Shown one piece after another: positions 1 through 11,246 of a stretch of DNA of 64,000 bases (the stretch's first letter is position 1; each line of letters opens with the position of its first letter). The stretch comes from Castanea sativa. Its lineage: Eukaryota; Streptophyta; Magnoliopsida; Fagales; Fagaceae. Under the pieces are notes generated by a model. That model saw only the letters and a program-made list of their open reading frames with translations, ran no database searches and had not been told where the DNA came from. The DNA is taken from contig NC_134015.1 in the NCBI RefSeq assembly GCF_040712315.1, positions 23,995,614 to 24,059,613 of the forward strand, read 5' to 3'. The translations under genes and the position numbers were made by a program.

Positions 1-665
1 TGCTTTTCTTATGGATGACGTTAGAGGTTCGTCCACAAGTTTTTCTTGTGGACGAGCCGTTTGTGTGTGGACATTTAGGATAGCAATGATGGTCTTGTCA
101 GACCTTAACCTCATCTATATGCTTGACTTGGCATTTGCCTTTTGTCAAGATGCTTTTAGTGTTTGACTTGTCCTGGAGCATCTAAGTGTATTGGTCTGAT
201 GCTCGTCCATGGACTAGTACCTCACTGTATGGCCTTTTATGCCTTGGCTTATTTTTACTTTATCCTCGTCTTGAGGAAAGTTTATGAACGTTACATCCTT
301 GCGTCCAGAGATTTTCATTCGTCTTAGGGTTTTGCCCCCCTTGTGGGTACTATTATAGAAATTAGATTTATACATTAAATACATTAGAAATCCAAACCAT
401 ATTATTATATGAACATTGTCCACAAATATGGCACATGCTTATAAGCTAGCGCCTTATCAAAATACTTAGGAACATACATAACCTCGTCTTTCACAAGCTA
501 GTCTGTAGACAGTGTAAAAGTTTAAGAACTAGTGCACTTTTTATTCTTAATACACACCATAGTAGTAACAAAAACACAATAGTAAATATAAGTGAACACA
601 TATATCATAGCTGTAACTTTGTCCATATCCGTAACCTCGTCATTGCTTTCCCTCGTCTCCGCTCA
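1..665 (-). other. Post-integrase region of the Ty3/gypsy element, noncoding, with hairpin
   Basis: No gene is recognised. The stretch lies between the integrase end and the missing 3' LTR. A perfect inverted repeat, GTCCACAAG (31-39) and CTTGTGGAC (45-53), has a five-T loop. Words such as GGACGAG and CTCGTCC recur here and near the LTR. The palindrome resembles the GTCCAC/GTGGAC cores of the 45-bp repeats behind pol in the element at 52831-62839, suggesting a shared structural region. Confidence 0.5.
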
Positions 666-1952
666 TTACTGATAGTACCTTCTCAGGTGCTCCACGTTCC
701 ATGGATGCTCTAACTTCCATCTGTCTAGAGCTTCTAGGTAGTAAGACCCCTGCCTTTTGCAGTTGATTACCCTATAGGGTCCTTCCCAATTGGGTCCTAA
801 TTTTTCATGAGCTGGGTTCCTGGTTTCCAAAGACACCCTTTTAAGAACGAGGTCTCCGACATTGAAATGCCTGGGTTTTACCATGGCATCATGCTGCCTA
901 GCCATAAGATTCTTGTATCTTGTTGTCCTTTGCTCTGCATCCATCCTTACCTCATCAATGAGGTCGAGGTCAAGGTGAAGCTATTCCTCATTTTCTTTCT
1001 CTTAATACTTCATCACTCAATGGTTAGTCATATGAACTTCAGTCGGTATGACGGCTTCACTTCCATAGGCTAGCTTGAAGGGGGTTTCTCCTGTCGGGGT
1101 TCTCACAGTTGTCCTGTTGGCCTAAAGAACATCTGGTAACTCGTCTGGCCATATCCCCTTTGCCCCTTCGAGCCAAGTCTTGATGATTTTCAATAGGGAT
1201 CGGTTCGCTACTTCGACTTGTCCATTCGCTTGTGGATGGGAGGGTGAGGAATAGTGATCCTTGATTCCAAAATGTTCGCAAAAGTCCCTAAAGGGTGCGT
1301 TGTCAAACTAGCATCCGTTATCTGATACTAGTACCTTGGGTACTCCGAACCTACATAGAATATTCTTCCAAACAAAATTCTTGACGTTTTACTGAGTGAT
1401 TTTTGCAAGAGGTTCGACCTCCACCCACTTGGTAAAGTAATCAATCCCTACTAACAAAAACTTCATATGTCTGGTTCCTGTGGAGAAGGGACCCAAGATA
1501 TCCAGTCCCCATTGCACAAAGGGCCACGGGGCCATCATTGGGGTCTGGTACTTCGACGGCTGCCTAGGGAAGTTGCTATAGCGCTGACACTGGTCACATA
1601 CCTTGACATAGGCTTTAGCATCTGCCTGAATTGTAGGCCAGTAGTAGCTTGCACAGACAACCTTATGGGCAAGCGATCTTACTCCTGAGTGATTCCTACA
1701 TGCTCCTTCATGAACTTCCCTCAAAACATAGTTTGACTCATCCGGAGCCAAGCACCTTAGGTAAGGTTGGGAAAATTCTCGCTTGTACAGTACTTCATTT
1801 ATGATGACGTATTTGGCTGCCCTTACCCTTAACTTCCTAGCTTCGTCCTTGTCTTCTAGAAGTCTTCCATCTTTAAGATAAATCACTATCGGAATCATCC
1901 AACTTTCTCCCCCTTCTATCTGTTGTATGTCCAGAAAGTCTATGCTCGGCAT
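666..1952 (-). pseudogene. Ty3/gypsy integrase, broken
   Basis: The N-terminal part (1952 to 1389) shows the H2C2 zinc-binding pattern (HEGACRNHSG ... CDQCQR) and the start of the DDE core (WGLDILGPF, then DYFTKWVE). The second catalytic Asp is visible near 1330 as a VSDNG motif followed by an in-frame TAG. The C-terminal part (944 to 666) has the GPNWEGPYRV motif and ends in HLRRYYQ. At least one frame change and several stops separate these parts, so no active integrase can be made. In the family this enzyme inserts the retrotransposon cDNA into the chromosome. Confidence 0.85.
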
Positions 1953-1955
1953 GTA

Positions 1956-2928
1956 TTAGACTTTGTCGTACTCGTCCGTAACTCCTCCTACCGAAGCTAC
2001 TTTCGCCAAGGCATCTGCTTCCATATTTTCTTCTTTAGGGAGTTGGACAAAACTTACGTCTGAAAACTTTCGTGCAAGTCGTTTCACTTTGCTGAGGTAT
2101 TTCTTCATCTGATCTTCCTTGGCATCACACATTCCATTTACTTGGTTGATGGCTAGTTGAGAATCTCCTTTGACTATTATTGACTCTACCCCTAAGGACT
2201 TAGCCATATCCAGTCATTTGAGTAGAGCTTCGTACCCAGCCTCGTTGTTGGTGGTTTGGTACTGTAGACGGGCCGCGTACTCCAGCTTATCACCCTCTAG
2301 GGACTTGAGTATGACTCCAATCACCCCTGCATATAGTGTGGACGATCCATTTACATTGATTATCCACCTTTCAACTCCCTCGTCTTTGTCCAGCTCGTCT
2401 TGGTTGGGGGTGAACTCTGCAATGAAATCTGCTAATGCCTGTGCTTTTATTGTGCTCCTTGGAAGGTATCTGAAGTCAAACTCGCTAAGTTCCACAGATT
2501 AATCATCCAACCGCTTCCAACTTTTTCATTGCCAACTTTTTCATTGCCTTCTTTATGAGATGATTAGTTAGGACGTTGATAATACGAGTTTGAAAATAAT
2601 GCCTCAGCTTTCTGGATGCCGTAATCAAGGCAAAAGCTAGCTTCTCCATTATCAGGTATCGTCCTTTCGCTCCTTTCATCGCACGGCTTGTGTGATAAAC
2701 TGGTTTTTGGATTCTCCCTTCTTCTTTGACCAACGCCGAGCTTACTGCGTGTGGGGACACCGCCAAATACAAATACAGCTCTTCTCCAGGTACAGACGAA
2801 CTTAGCAACGGTGCTGTCATGAGGTATGTCTTCAAATCTTGGAAGGCCTTTTGACACTCGTCCGTCCACTCAAATGCCTTCCTGAGGACTTTAAAGAATG
2901 GCAAACACTTGTCAGTAGCTTTCGACAC
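1956..2928 (-). pseudogene. Ty3/gypsy RNase H, broken
   Basis: Follows the reverse transcriptase. The connection part includes WTDECQKAFQDLK and a YLAVSPHAVSSALV stretch. The RNase H proper shows INVNGSSTLYAG, TNNEAGYEAL and GDSQLAINQVNG, corresponding to the family's acidic active-site regions. The first Asp of the usual DGSS motif is replaced here (NVNGSS). The frame changes between 2503 and 2495, next to a directly repeated 15-bp word at about 2519-2548. A stop also lies just before 2207. Confidence 0.8.
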
Positions 2929-2985
2929 AAAACTATTAAGGGCGGCAACTTGTCTGATAAAAGACTGGACTTCCTTGGTATTTTT

Positions 2986-3699
2986 CTATGGTTCCATATT
3001 CAGTATTACCTGAATTTTATCCAAATTTGCTTCAATTCCTCTGTATGAAACCATAACCCCCAAAAACTTCCTCGATGAAACTCCGAAAGCACACTTGCTT
3101 GGATTTAATTTCATATTATACAGCCGAAATGTATCAAAAGTCTCTTGAAGGTCGTCCAGATGATTTCCCTCGTCCAAGCTCTTTACCAGCATATCATCTA
3201 CATAAACCTCCACATTTCACCCAATATGAGGATGGAACATGTGGTTAACTAGTCTTTGGTAAGTCGCCCCTGCGTTCTTCAAACCGAAGGGCATTACTTT
3301 GTAGCAAAACAACCCTTGGCTTGTAATGAATGAGGTTTTTTCTTGATCCGCCTCGTCCATCTTTATTTGGTTGTACCTTGAGAAGGTGTCCATGAAGCTC
3401 AGCAACTTGTGACCTGCCATTGAGTCCACCAGTTGGTCAATGCGTGGTAATAGGTAACTATCCTTAAGGCAAGCTTTGTTTAAGTCAGTAAAGTCCACGC
3501 ACATTCGCCACTTTCTGTTGGCTTTCTTTACCATGACTACTTTCACCAACCAATTTGGATAATAAACTTCTCAGATGAACTCCACAGTAATCAACTTCTG
3601 GACTTCTTCTTTGATGGCATTGTCTCACTTGGGAGCAAAAACCGTTTTCTTCTGACGTACTGGCTTGGAATAGGGACACACGTTCAGGCTGTGAGTAAT
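2986..3699 (-). pseudogene. Ty3/gypsy reverse transcriptase, broken
   Basis: Motifs in order on the - strand: KANRKWRMCVDFTDLNKAC, SFMDTFSRYNQIKMD (catalytic Asp), FCYKVMPFGLKNAGATYQRLVN, and VYVDDMLVKS (the YxDD motif, intact) near 3205. A stop splits the palm between 3217 and 3213, just before the YxDD segment. The fragment reads in the same frame as the protease. It is a relic of the enzyme that copies element RNA into DNA. Confidence 0.85.
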
Positions 3700-3768
3700 A
3701 ACACTTGGATCAATTCTAGGCATGTCTTCATGACTCCATGCAAAGACATCGAGGCTTTTCTTCAAAAA

Positions 3769-4315
3769 CTAGACCAAAGCATGCTTTGCCTCTTCTGCCA
3801 TGTTCGCCCTAATTCTAGTGAACTTCTTAGGCCTACTCTTATCCAAAGGGACATCTTCCAACACTTCAGTGGGTTCCGCTGCGATCCTTCTCTCGTCTAT
3901 ACTCATTGCCTGTATATGCTCGTCCATCGCCATCATGGCTAGGTGGCACTCTTTGGCGGCCAACTGATCTCCTTGTACTTGGCCCACTCCGTACTCGGTT
4001 GGGAATTTGATGGACAAATGGTAAGTAGAGGTTACTGCCTTCTAACTATTCAGAGTCGGTCTTCCAATAATAGCATTATACGATGATGCACAATTAACAA
4101 CAAGGAAATTTATCTCTTTGGTTATCTGTTGTGGATACGCTCCAACGACCACTTGTAATGTGATGGTGCCCACTGTTTGCACCTTCATTCCTCCGAATCC
4201 TACCAATGGTGAATTCACTAGTCGAAACTGATCTCGTCCTAGCCTCATTTGCTGGAAGGCGGGGTAATACAGAATATTTGCAGAATTGCCATTGTCTATC
4301 AACACCCTCCTGGTA
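3769..4315 (-). pseudogene. Ty3/gypsy aspartic protease region, broken
   Basis: The LIDNGNSANILYYPAFQQM stretch near 4300 is the retroviral-type aspartic protease active-site region in its Tat-lineage form (D-N-G). FLVVNCASSYNAIIGRPTLNS follows. A stop near 4040 separates it from the FPTEYGVGQVQGDQLAAKECH linker that leads into reverse transcriptase. The reading frame differs from gag, so a frameshift lies between about 4315 and 4610. The family enzyme cleaves the gag-pol polyprotein. Confidence 0.75.
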
Positions 4316-4609
4316 ATGTAGTCAATAATGAGTAGGCTAATGACTATCGCGTCATCGTGTGGGTGGTGACGTCATCTTGCGTCCTCGTTGGTGAACGTAA
4401 TAGCCTACTCATCTGCTTCCCTCGTCCTGGGAGGTCATCCAGACAGCTGGACGTTCTGCACTACCTTCAGGTATGTCTTCCTCGACTTGGATGACTGCGT
4501 TGTCGAGGTTCCTCCGATAATTACTCTTATCTTCCCTAGTGGGGGTTGTGATGACTCCTCCACCTTAGCCTTCAGTTTCTTATTTCTCTGGTTTCATATC
4601 TCTCTGGTT

Positions 4610-5920
4610 TCATCCAAGGAAATTCCTCAACTTTCCTTGTCTGATAAGATTCTCTATCTGTTGCTTCAAATCAAAGCACTCGTCCGTGTCATGCTCGTGG
4701 TCTCTATAAAAGCGGCAATACTTGTTCCTATTGCACTTGTTAGGATCTCCTTTCATTTTGTCTGGCCACTTCAAGGACGGATCATCCTTAATTTGCATAA
4801 GCACCTGCTCTAGTGGCATATTCAGGGGTGCGTATTGCTGATTCCTCGCTGAGGAATTTGCCTTCTTACCATCCTTGTCTTTTTTCTTGTCTACCCGAGC
4901 CTTCTTTGGATGAGGACCCTGATTTGAGTAATGCTGGTGACCTGCTTCCGAGCGCTCTGCTCTCTTTCTCTTCTTGGCTATGATAGCGTTCTTAGCATTC
5001 ATGAAATTCTGGGCCGAATGGACGAGTTCGGCCATAGTCTGTGGTTCCTGCTTGTAGAGCTTATGGATGAACAAGTCAGAGTTGAACCCATTGTGAAAGG
5101 CAGCCAATAACAACTTGTCGTCCATTTCATCCACTGTTAAGGCTTCTCTATTGAATCGGGTTATGAAGGACCGCAAACTTTTGTTTTCCCCTTGCTCTAT
5201 AGTTAGCAAACTAGAAGAGGAACGCTTGTAGGGCTGCCTTCCAATAAAATTATTGACGAACAACTTACTCAACTCCTTGAATGAGCCCATGAAATTTGGA
5301 GGTATTTTGCTGAACCACACCCATTCTGGTCCCTTAAGTGTGGTAGGGAAAGCTCTGCACATAATCTCGTCCGGGACTCCTCGAAGGTGCATGGTCATCT
5401 TGAAAGTAGCAATGTGATCACACGGGTCACGATTTCAATCATACGAATCCAAGGAAGACATTTTGAATTTTGGAGGTAGGGGGTGACTGTTGATGGAAGC
5501 CGTGAAAGGGGAATCCGTTCGGTGAACTAAATCATCCAATGGGTTCACCCGCCTCATGTTCCCTTTCATCTCATCCATGACTTTTCTCATTTGGTCCATC
5601 TCCCTCTCCAAGTGTGGCACTCTTCTTGAAGCAGTACCTTTGGTCTGATTTTTGGACTCAACATTTTCTCCTCCACCATCCTGACCCTGAGCTTATCCTT
5701 CCGCATGCCCATCATGGCGCTGCCTCCTTAGATTGATCTCCCTATTCAACTCCTGATTTTGACGAGTTAATTCTACCATAGCAGCAGCCATGGACTGTAT
5801 ATGTTGAACAGAAGGCGGTTGCATGACAGGCGCCGACTGACGATCGCGGAGGGGATTACTAAAAGCATCCCTACTCTGCTGGTGGCCTGGGCTAGTAGCC
5901 CTTGATCTTGTTCGAACCAT
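4610..5920 (-). pseudogene. Ty3/gypsy gag, broken
   Basis: The start MVRTRSRA at 5920 parallels MVLTRSMA in the other Ty3/gypsy element. The core has a retrotransposon gag domain (MCRAFPTTLKGPEWVWFSKIPP ... FKELSKLFVNNFIG) and a Cys/His region (YCRFYRDHEHDTDEC) near the C-terminus. Stops interrupt the frame near 5690 and 5430 although the frame itself is kept. Gag forms the particle that packages element RNA. Confidence 0.85.
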
Positions 5921-5991
5921 TTAGCCTTTTGTCTGGGAAAGGCTAATCGTTAAAAACAGAACAGATAATCAAACGAAAAGAACACTGACTT

Positions 5992-6008
5992 CCCTATAGA
6001 CGGCGCCA
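5992..6008 (-). promoter_or_regulatory. Primer-binding site of the - strand Ty3/gypsy element
   Basis: On the - strand this reads TGGCGCCGTCTATAGGG, two bases after the LTR end. The TGGCGCCGT start matches the complement of a plant tRNA 3' end of the kind used by Tat-lineage elements (tRNA-Asp-like for the first nine bases). Which tRNA is used cannot be settled by eye. Confidence 0.65.
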
Positions 6009-6010
6009 GC

Positions 6011-6671
6011 TGATGATGCGAAGAAAATCAGTAGGCTGGATGCTTTGAGCTTGAAAGGACTACTTGCTCTCTCGATGGCCTGAAAAAGAAAGAAGAGCGA
6101 TCAAAGGTGACCGGGTCGCCAGCCAAGAACCCTCCGATGACAAAGTTAGTTTTCTCTCTATATTTTTTGGAGTTCCAACTTTTTGGGAGAAGTAAAAAAT
6201 ATACCTTTGTTTTGTCTAATTGAATGTTTATATAGTGCCCTAAGAACAGTTATCAAACTTGTAACCTCCCTTGGATTTGAGGAGGTGTGAGGGTTTAGAG
6301 AATTTCCACAACTGCTTAGGAGTTACATATTTCTCCCCTAACTGTTATTGGAAGTTATGAGTGTAATAAGAGGTTGTACTACACGCTTAGGAATTTTCCT
6401 AATTGTCTAGGGTTCGTCCAGGGGTCCTCGTCCTGAGGACTTCCAGCCGAGCGTACCACGCATCTAAGGGAGATCCTTCCTTTATGGACGACCCTTTCCA
6501 TGGACGAGGTTCATGACGACCCTGGACGACATGGCAGGGTTCTTGTGAAACTTGACCACACAAAACCTCATCCAAACATCCTCCTGCATGGACGAGGTTC
6601 TTACAGCCTTCGATTGCCTGGTCTTGCCCTGGATGACCTCCATGGACGATTATTAGAGTTTATCCCTATCA
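6011..6671 (-). repeat. 5' LTR of the - strand Ty3/gypsy element
   Basis: The LTR edge next to the primer-binding site is clear (TGATGATGCG on the + strand, ending CATCA on the - strand). A TATA box reading CTATATAAAC on the - strand lies at about 6227-6236. The outer edge near 6671 is only a guess from a TG/CA terminus, because the partner LTR is outside the window. Confidence 0.55.
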
Positions 6672-7348
6672 AGTATAATTGAAAATAAATAAACAAAAAG
6701 GTCCATAATTTTTTATTTTTATTTTTTAAGACGAAGATGTTGTAGATCCAATCCATGGATATATAACTAGCTAATTGTTGATTTGGCCGAAAGGCCACTG
6801 GCAGAAATTTTTTTTTTAATAATTATTTAGAAGAAGTACTGGACCTAGTATGTCTGGTTTTGACTGCTTTTAGACAATCTGACGGTAGGAGGAAACGAAA
6901 ATTTGTATGGATGTGGTGATGGGTCCACTCACCTTCCAGCTTGTAAGCTCTTCGAACTTATATGGAAGAAATTATATGGAAGAAATTAAAGCTGATTTCC
7001 CAACCTGTGGCTTTAGCTGGGTCAAAACTCAAAAGTCAGTCCCCTAAAGAGTCCACATATTGGTCCTACCCTCCAACTTCATCTCAGCTAAACTCAACAA
7101 TACTTTACTATTATTTATTTTATCCTTGTAAATTTTCCTTTTTGGGCACCTCATGCTTAAAAAAAATATTTGTTTGAATCTATGACATCTATCACTGGTA
7201 ATTCTATTTTATTATCAGAACAAAATATTAATTTATTATCTAAACAAAATATTAATTAGTTTCTGATGTAGATGAGAATCAAAATCCTGATCTCTTATTT
7301 GACTACAAAACACTTTACTAATTAAGTTAACTGAAACCGAACCCATAA
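6672..7348. other. AT-rich intergenic DNA, no gene seen
   Basis: No conserved coding signal or clear repeat was recognised between the Ty3/gypsy LTR and the Helitron. Confidence 0.5.
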
Positions 7349-7733
7349 TCTATATCTATATCTATATGTTACTAAAAGCTGAAGCGTAGCGTTTAATATT
7401 GTTGCGCTCACGTTTAGCCACGTCAGCATCTACGTCATTATATTTTTTCTTTCAATTTTCTTATAATTATTTTTAATATTTTTTTTATTTCATATTTACA
7501 CTTTTCCAACTTTTCTCCCTCTTTTACCTTTTCATCTCTCCACTACTTCTCTAACCTTTCTCATTCCCTCACCTTCTCATCTCCCCACTACCCTCTACAC
7601 TAATATCATTCTTCATTTTTCCCTTCATCTTCCTCTATTTTTGTTTCTTCTTATTCACATCCTCTTATTATAAATTTGTCACTATCTCTCTCATTCTATG
7701 CAAAGTTTTCCCTTACAAAAAAAAGAAAAGGTT

Positions 7734-7764
<31 letters not shown>

Positions 7765-8811
7765 AAATTTTTGGGTGGACTTTTATATTTTATTTTTTAT
7801 TTTTCTTGCATCTTTGCTTTAGGTTGAAATTTTTTTATATTCTTTAATCTACTTTTGGTTAATGTGATTCAGTTTTGTTTATTTTAATTGTTGTGTTTTT
7901 TTTTTCTTCCTTTTTGATTGTTAAATGTTATCCTATATTGCGTTATAAAGGATTAAATATAAAAATATAATATTATTCTACTACATAGCATGATTTGGAT
8001 AATTTAATTTGGTAGTTATTGTAATTTGATAGCATGATTTTTATAGCGCTCAATTTAGATGTTAAACTATAAAACCTTAATCATTTTTGTTTATTTTTTA
8101 ATCCTTTGTAGTGGACAAAGTACTCTATAATGCCATTTATTTAGAGAAAAGCAAAGGTTGGTTAAACAAAAATAATTGGATGAGAGACAAATTTTATCTT
8201 TCGCAATTTTACTTTAACTATTATTATTATTATTATTATTATTTTATAACAATGCATATATAGAAATTTAATTCTTAAATTTTGCTAATAATTTTTTATT
8301 TGATAATATGTTTTGGGTGGATGAAATTACAATTTCTGTAAAGAAAATAACATTAGTAGATTATAAACAACAAATTATTTTCCTAATTGGTCTAATTAAT
8401 CATAGTTAAGTTTTATTAATTTTTTTAGTTACTTTTTCCAGTGTTTTGGATTGTAAGCAGAAAAAATAAGTTTGAGAAAGTTTGTTTAAAATTAAAAGAA
8501 TAATTTTCAAATTTTATATTCTTTTTAATGATTCACAAAATGTTATAAATAACTTTTGTTAAAAAAATATTTTCTTTAACTTGCCTTTTGAATTTTTGAG
8601 AAAAATTGTATTTTATTCATTTTAGTACGACAAAAATTATTAAATTTATGATTTATGATTATTCCTATATTACATTTATGATTATTCTTATAATAAAAAA
8701 ATATAATTACAAAATACATTACTCTTTATTAAATTAGTTTAAATTATATAAAAAAATGATAAAACCATCATAAAAATAATTATCATGCACAATACGCAAA
8801 TTTGCAGCTAG
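7349..8811 (+). mobile_element. Non-autonomous Helitron
   Basis: The 5' end is TC followed by TATATCTATATCTATATG and ACTAAAAGCTGAAGCG, a typical plant Helitron start. The 3' end is CTAG at 8808-8811, preceded by the palindrome GCAAATTTGC (8796-8805). The element lies between an A (7348) and a T (8812), as expected for Helitron insertion without target duplication. No Rep/helicase coding sequence is present in its 1463 bp, so it must have been moved by another element. A (CT)n(CA)n run sits inside at about 7733-7764. Confidence 0.75.
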
Positions 8812-9475
8812 TATGTAAAAAAATCTCAAACACTGTACTAAATCCTATATCCAAAATTCTTATTGAAAATTGCTGAAAGTTTTGTAGTTTAGCTAAGGCT
8901 TTTTATTAACTTGATAGGCTTAGAATTGTATTCGTTTTAATATACCTGCAGTAATCAAATACTCTAGATCCTTCTTTTTCATTTCTATTTAATCCCATAA
9001 TATATTTTAATAACACCAAGGAAAGAAGTGGAGCGTGTTTTTCTAGAATCTTACATGCACATAAAGAAGTGTTGGCCAAGAATCAAACAAAGTTCTCCCC
9101 CATATTACTAAGTCTCCGCGTCCTTGTTCCCAAAGTTTCCACATTTCTCCATCACTCCATCACTGTTTTTAGTGTTGTACTGTCATTTTTTTAAATATAT
9201 TTTCAGTTGATCCCTTGCAGGTCAAGGAGGAATTCAGCATCATGGATAGCAAAAGGCACTCCTTTCTTGTCATATTCAGTGGAACTTTACATTTGGATTG
9301 CTTCACATTATCTATGCAATCGCCAGAAATGGGTTCTGCTTGGCCCACAAAAGAAAATAAAAAATATAAGTTAAAAATTAGAATTAGATGATTCCCACTT
9401 CCACATGAGACAGGCTTTGCAACCTTTTCTATTAAGCTAGGCATAAATCAATGTATAAAATAAGAATAATAAATT
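8812..9475. other. Intergenic DNA, no recognised gene
   Basis: An open frame of 91 codons on the - strand (9444 to 9169) contains a hydrophobic segment and a few Cys residues. It shows no recognised domain and is probably chance. Confidence 0.4.
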
Positions 9476-9737
9476 TGTGATTAATTATGTATTAAATTTT
9501 ACAGCAATTTCATTTTTAATGAACAAAATCAAAATCAAAGAGTTTATTAGAAAATTCTCTTCTATTTTCTTATAGTGAAACTTAATTTTGATAATATTCA
9601 TAGTTAAAAATACTCATTCCACAGTTGCATTAGAAATGGTAAGAACAAGTAATAAGTGCAACAACTATATAAACAAGTTGATAAGCAAATGAGTTTTTGG
9701 TCCTTACTAGCCATTAGCAAAATTATGCCGAAATACA
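9476..9737 (-). pseudogene. Remnant of hAT transposase C-terminal region
   Basis: The sequence runs parallel, with many substitutions and indels, to 45034-45265 in the hAT element further right. Shared words include TTAATTATGTA, TTTTGATAATATTCATAG/GTTGATAATATTCATGG and AGTTTTTGGTCCTTACTAGCCATT. It is a small decayed piece without open frame, about 0.5 kb upstream of the RDR1 promoter. Confidence 0.6.
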
Positions 9738-9758
9738 TAATGCTCATAATAGTGTGTT

Positions 9759-9825
9759 AAGAATAAGCAATGCTTTCTACCAAAAAAAAAGAAAAAAAAA
9801 AGAAAGAAAAAGAATAAGCAATGCT
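9759..9825 (+). mobile_element. Poly(A)-only retroposition footprint with 16-bp target duplication
   Basis: The 16-bp word AAGAATAAGCAATGCT occurs at 9759-9774 and again at 9810-9825. Between the copies is a 35-bp A-rich tract starting TTCTACC. This is the signature of target-primed reverse transcription that copied only the 3' tail of a RNA. Confidence 0.55.
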
Positions 9826-10084
9826 ACCAATCATGTACTGCCACCTCATAATGCTACAAAGTGGTACTTGTACTCAACTTTGCTGACACGTTCTCAAATC
9901 TTTGGCTTGGAGGTGTGTAAAGTTTCTGTAACTCAACTTTCCTCATCACCGGCTTAGAGACCAAGTGACTGAGATTCTTTGAGGAATCTGATGATGAAAT
10001 TCGTAACAAGAAGAAGAAAAAAAAAAAGACAGAATGTTCCTTGGAAAAGCATCGAACGCCGCCACATGTCAAGACAGAAAATGT

Positions 10085-10197
10085 TTACGTCAGCTTCACA
10101 TATCAGCAGAAGTAATGCATATACAATAGTCCCCGCGAAGCAGGGAATCATGACAGTTATCTTGGCGCCACACTGCACTCTACTCTGTCTATATATA
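10085..10197 (+). promoter_or_regulatory. Putative RDR1 core promoter with as-1-like motif
   Basis: A TATA box, TATATATA, lies at 10190-10197 with transcription expected to start about 30 bases later. Upstream, TTACGTCAG at 10085-10093 is the reverse complement of CTGACGTAA, a TGACG half-site of as-1 elements bound by TGA bZIP factors. RDR1 genes are known to be induced by salicylic acid and virus infection, so the motif fits, but its function here is inference. Confidence 0.5.
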
Positions 10198-10221
10198 GTT
10201 TGATCATGAGCCTTACTTCTT

Positions 10222-11182
10222 TCACTGCAACATATTTTCTCTACTTCTCTCTTTGCTTAGCTTTTAAGGTGAGACTCTATTGCTTACTTTCAATCATTCA
10301 CTTCCATTTCTCTTAATCACACTTACATATATATATACATGGTTGAAGAATGTCAAGAAAAACAAGAATTTGAAGCCTCTGATCATCCTGGTTGAAGAAT
10401 TAGTATTTCTTTGAGATTTAATTTCTTCGAAGTACATTAATATGCATTGAATATTTGTTTAGTACTTGTGTTGAAATTTTGAAAATGGTTTTGATGATTT
10501 GATTGCATCAATGTTGCAACCTTTGCGTTTTTGGGCATGACAGTAAGCTAAATTTGATATCTGATTTTCACTTTCAAATGCACATGAAAGAAGATTTTTT
10601 TAAAAGTAGTTTTCTAATGTTTTCCTGTCTATTTTTTTGGGGCTCCATTTATTATTACTGTTCTTTTTTGATCTTGAAAGATATCTATTTAGTCTCTTTG
10701 ATTTAGTTTTGTGGGTTCTCTCTTATTAGTATATTATAATACTTCATGTGTAAGGTGCAGTGATATGTAACACTTGAACCAGTATTACTTGGCTAGGCTG
10801 TTAATATTTGTGTAGTTTCATTTTAGTTTGATAGGCTTTAGAGATATAGTTTCAAATTTTTGTTTTAGTTCTTCCCCTACCTAGCTAATGGTCTTACTTG
10901 TTTAAACCAATCCATGGAAAGATAAACTGCATCTAAGTATTTGGAACTACTGTAAACCATTCCTAGACAGTCATATAACCAGCGGGGACATATATATAGA
11001 GACTCGGGAAAAAATGGAATGGGGATATTTGAACCCCTTTTAATTTGCTTTTTATTTGTTTTTGTTCAAGTTATTTACATTGTAAGCCTGTCTAATATTT
11101 TACTATGATTGATAGTTTCTGAACTTTTTTCATTGAATACCTTAATTGGTAATGTGGTTCTAATGACAGCCAATTTTTGCAG
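10222..11182 (+). other. RDR1 5' leader exon and leader intron (predicted)
   Basis: A short leader of about 45 bases ends CTTTTAAG at 10268 before GTGAGA. A strong acceptor, TTTTTGCAG, ends at 11182, giving a leader intron of 914 bp (10269-11182). A second exon then begins at 11183 and contains the first coding ATG at 11247. Leader introns are reported in plant RDR1 genes. No RRM-like coding sequence was found inside this interval. Confidence 0.5.
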
Positions 11183-11246
11183 AATTTCAGAAATCATAGT
11201 CTTCTTGGATAATCAACACCTGTTGCTGTGCTCTAGATAATATACC

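Larger units (their letters stand above)
1..6671 (-). mobile_element. Ty3/gypsy LTR retrotransposon, Tat-like lineage, 3' end outside window
   Basis: A decayed LTR retrotransposon read right to left: LTR (from 6011), primer-binding site, gag, protease, reverse transcriptase, RNase H and integrase, with integrase last as in Ty3/gypsy. The protein motifs closely parallel those of the complete element at 52831-62839, so both belong to one broad Tat-like lineage. Several frame changes and stops show that it is dead. The 3' LTR is not in the window, so the element continues past base 1. The right limit (6671) is inferred from a CA dinucleotide in a plausible LTR terminus and is uncertain. Confidence 0.85.

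Noticed and set aside
9169..9444. 91-codon frame on the - strand as a small secreted protein gene
   Set aside because: A hydrophobic stretch and Cys residues are present, but there is no promoter, family likeness or second copy to support it.
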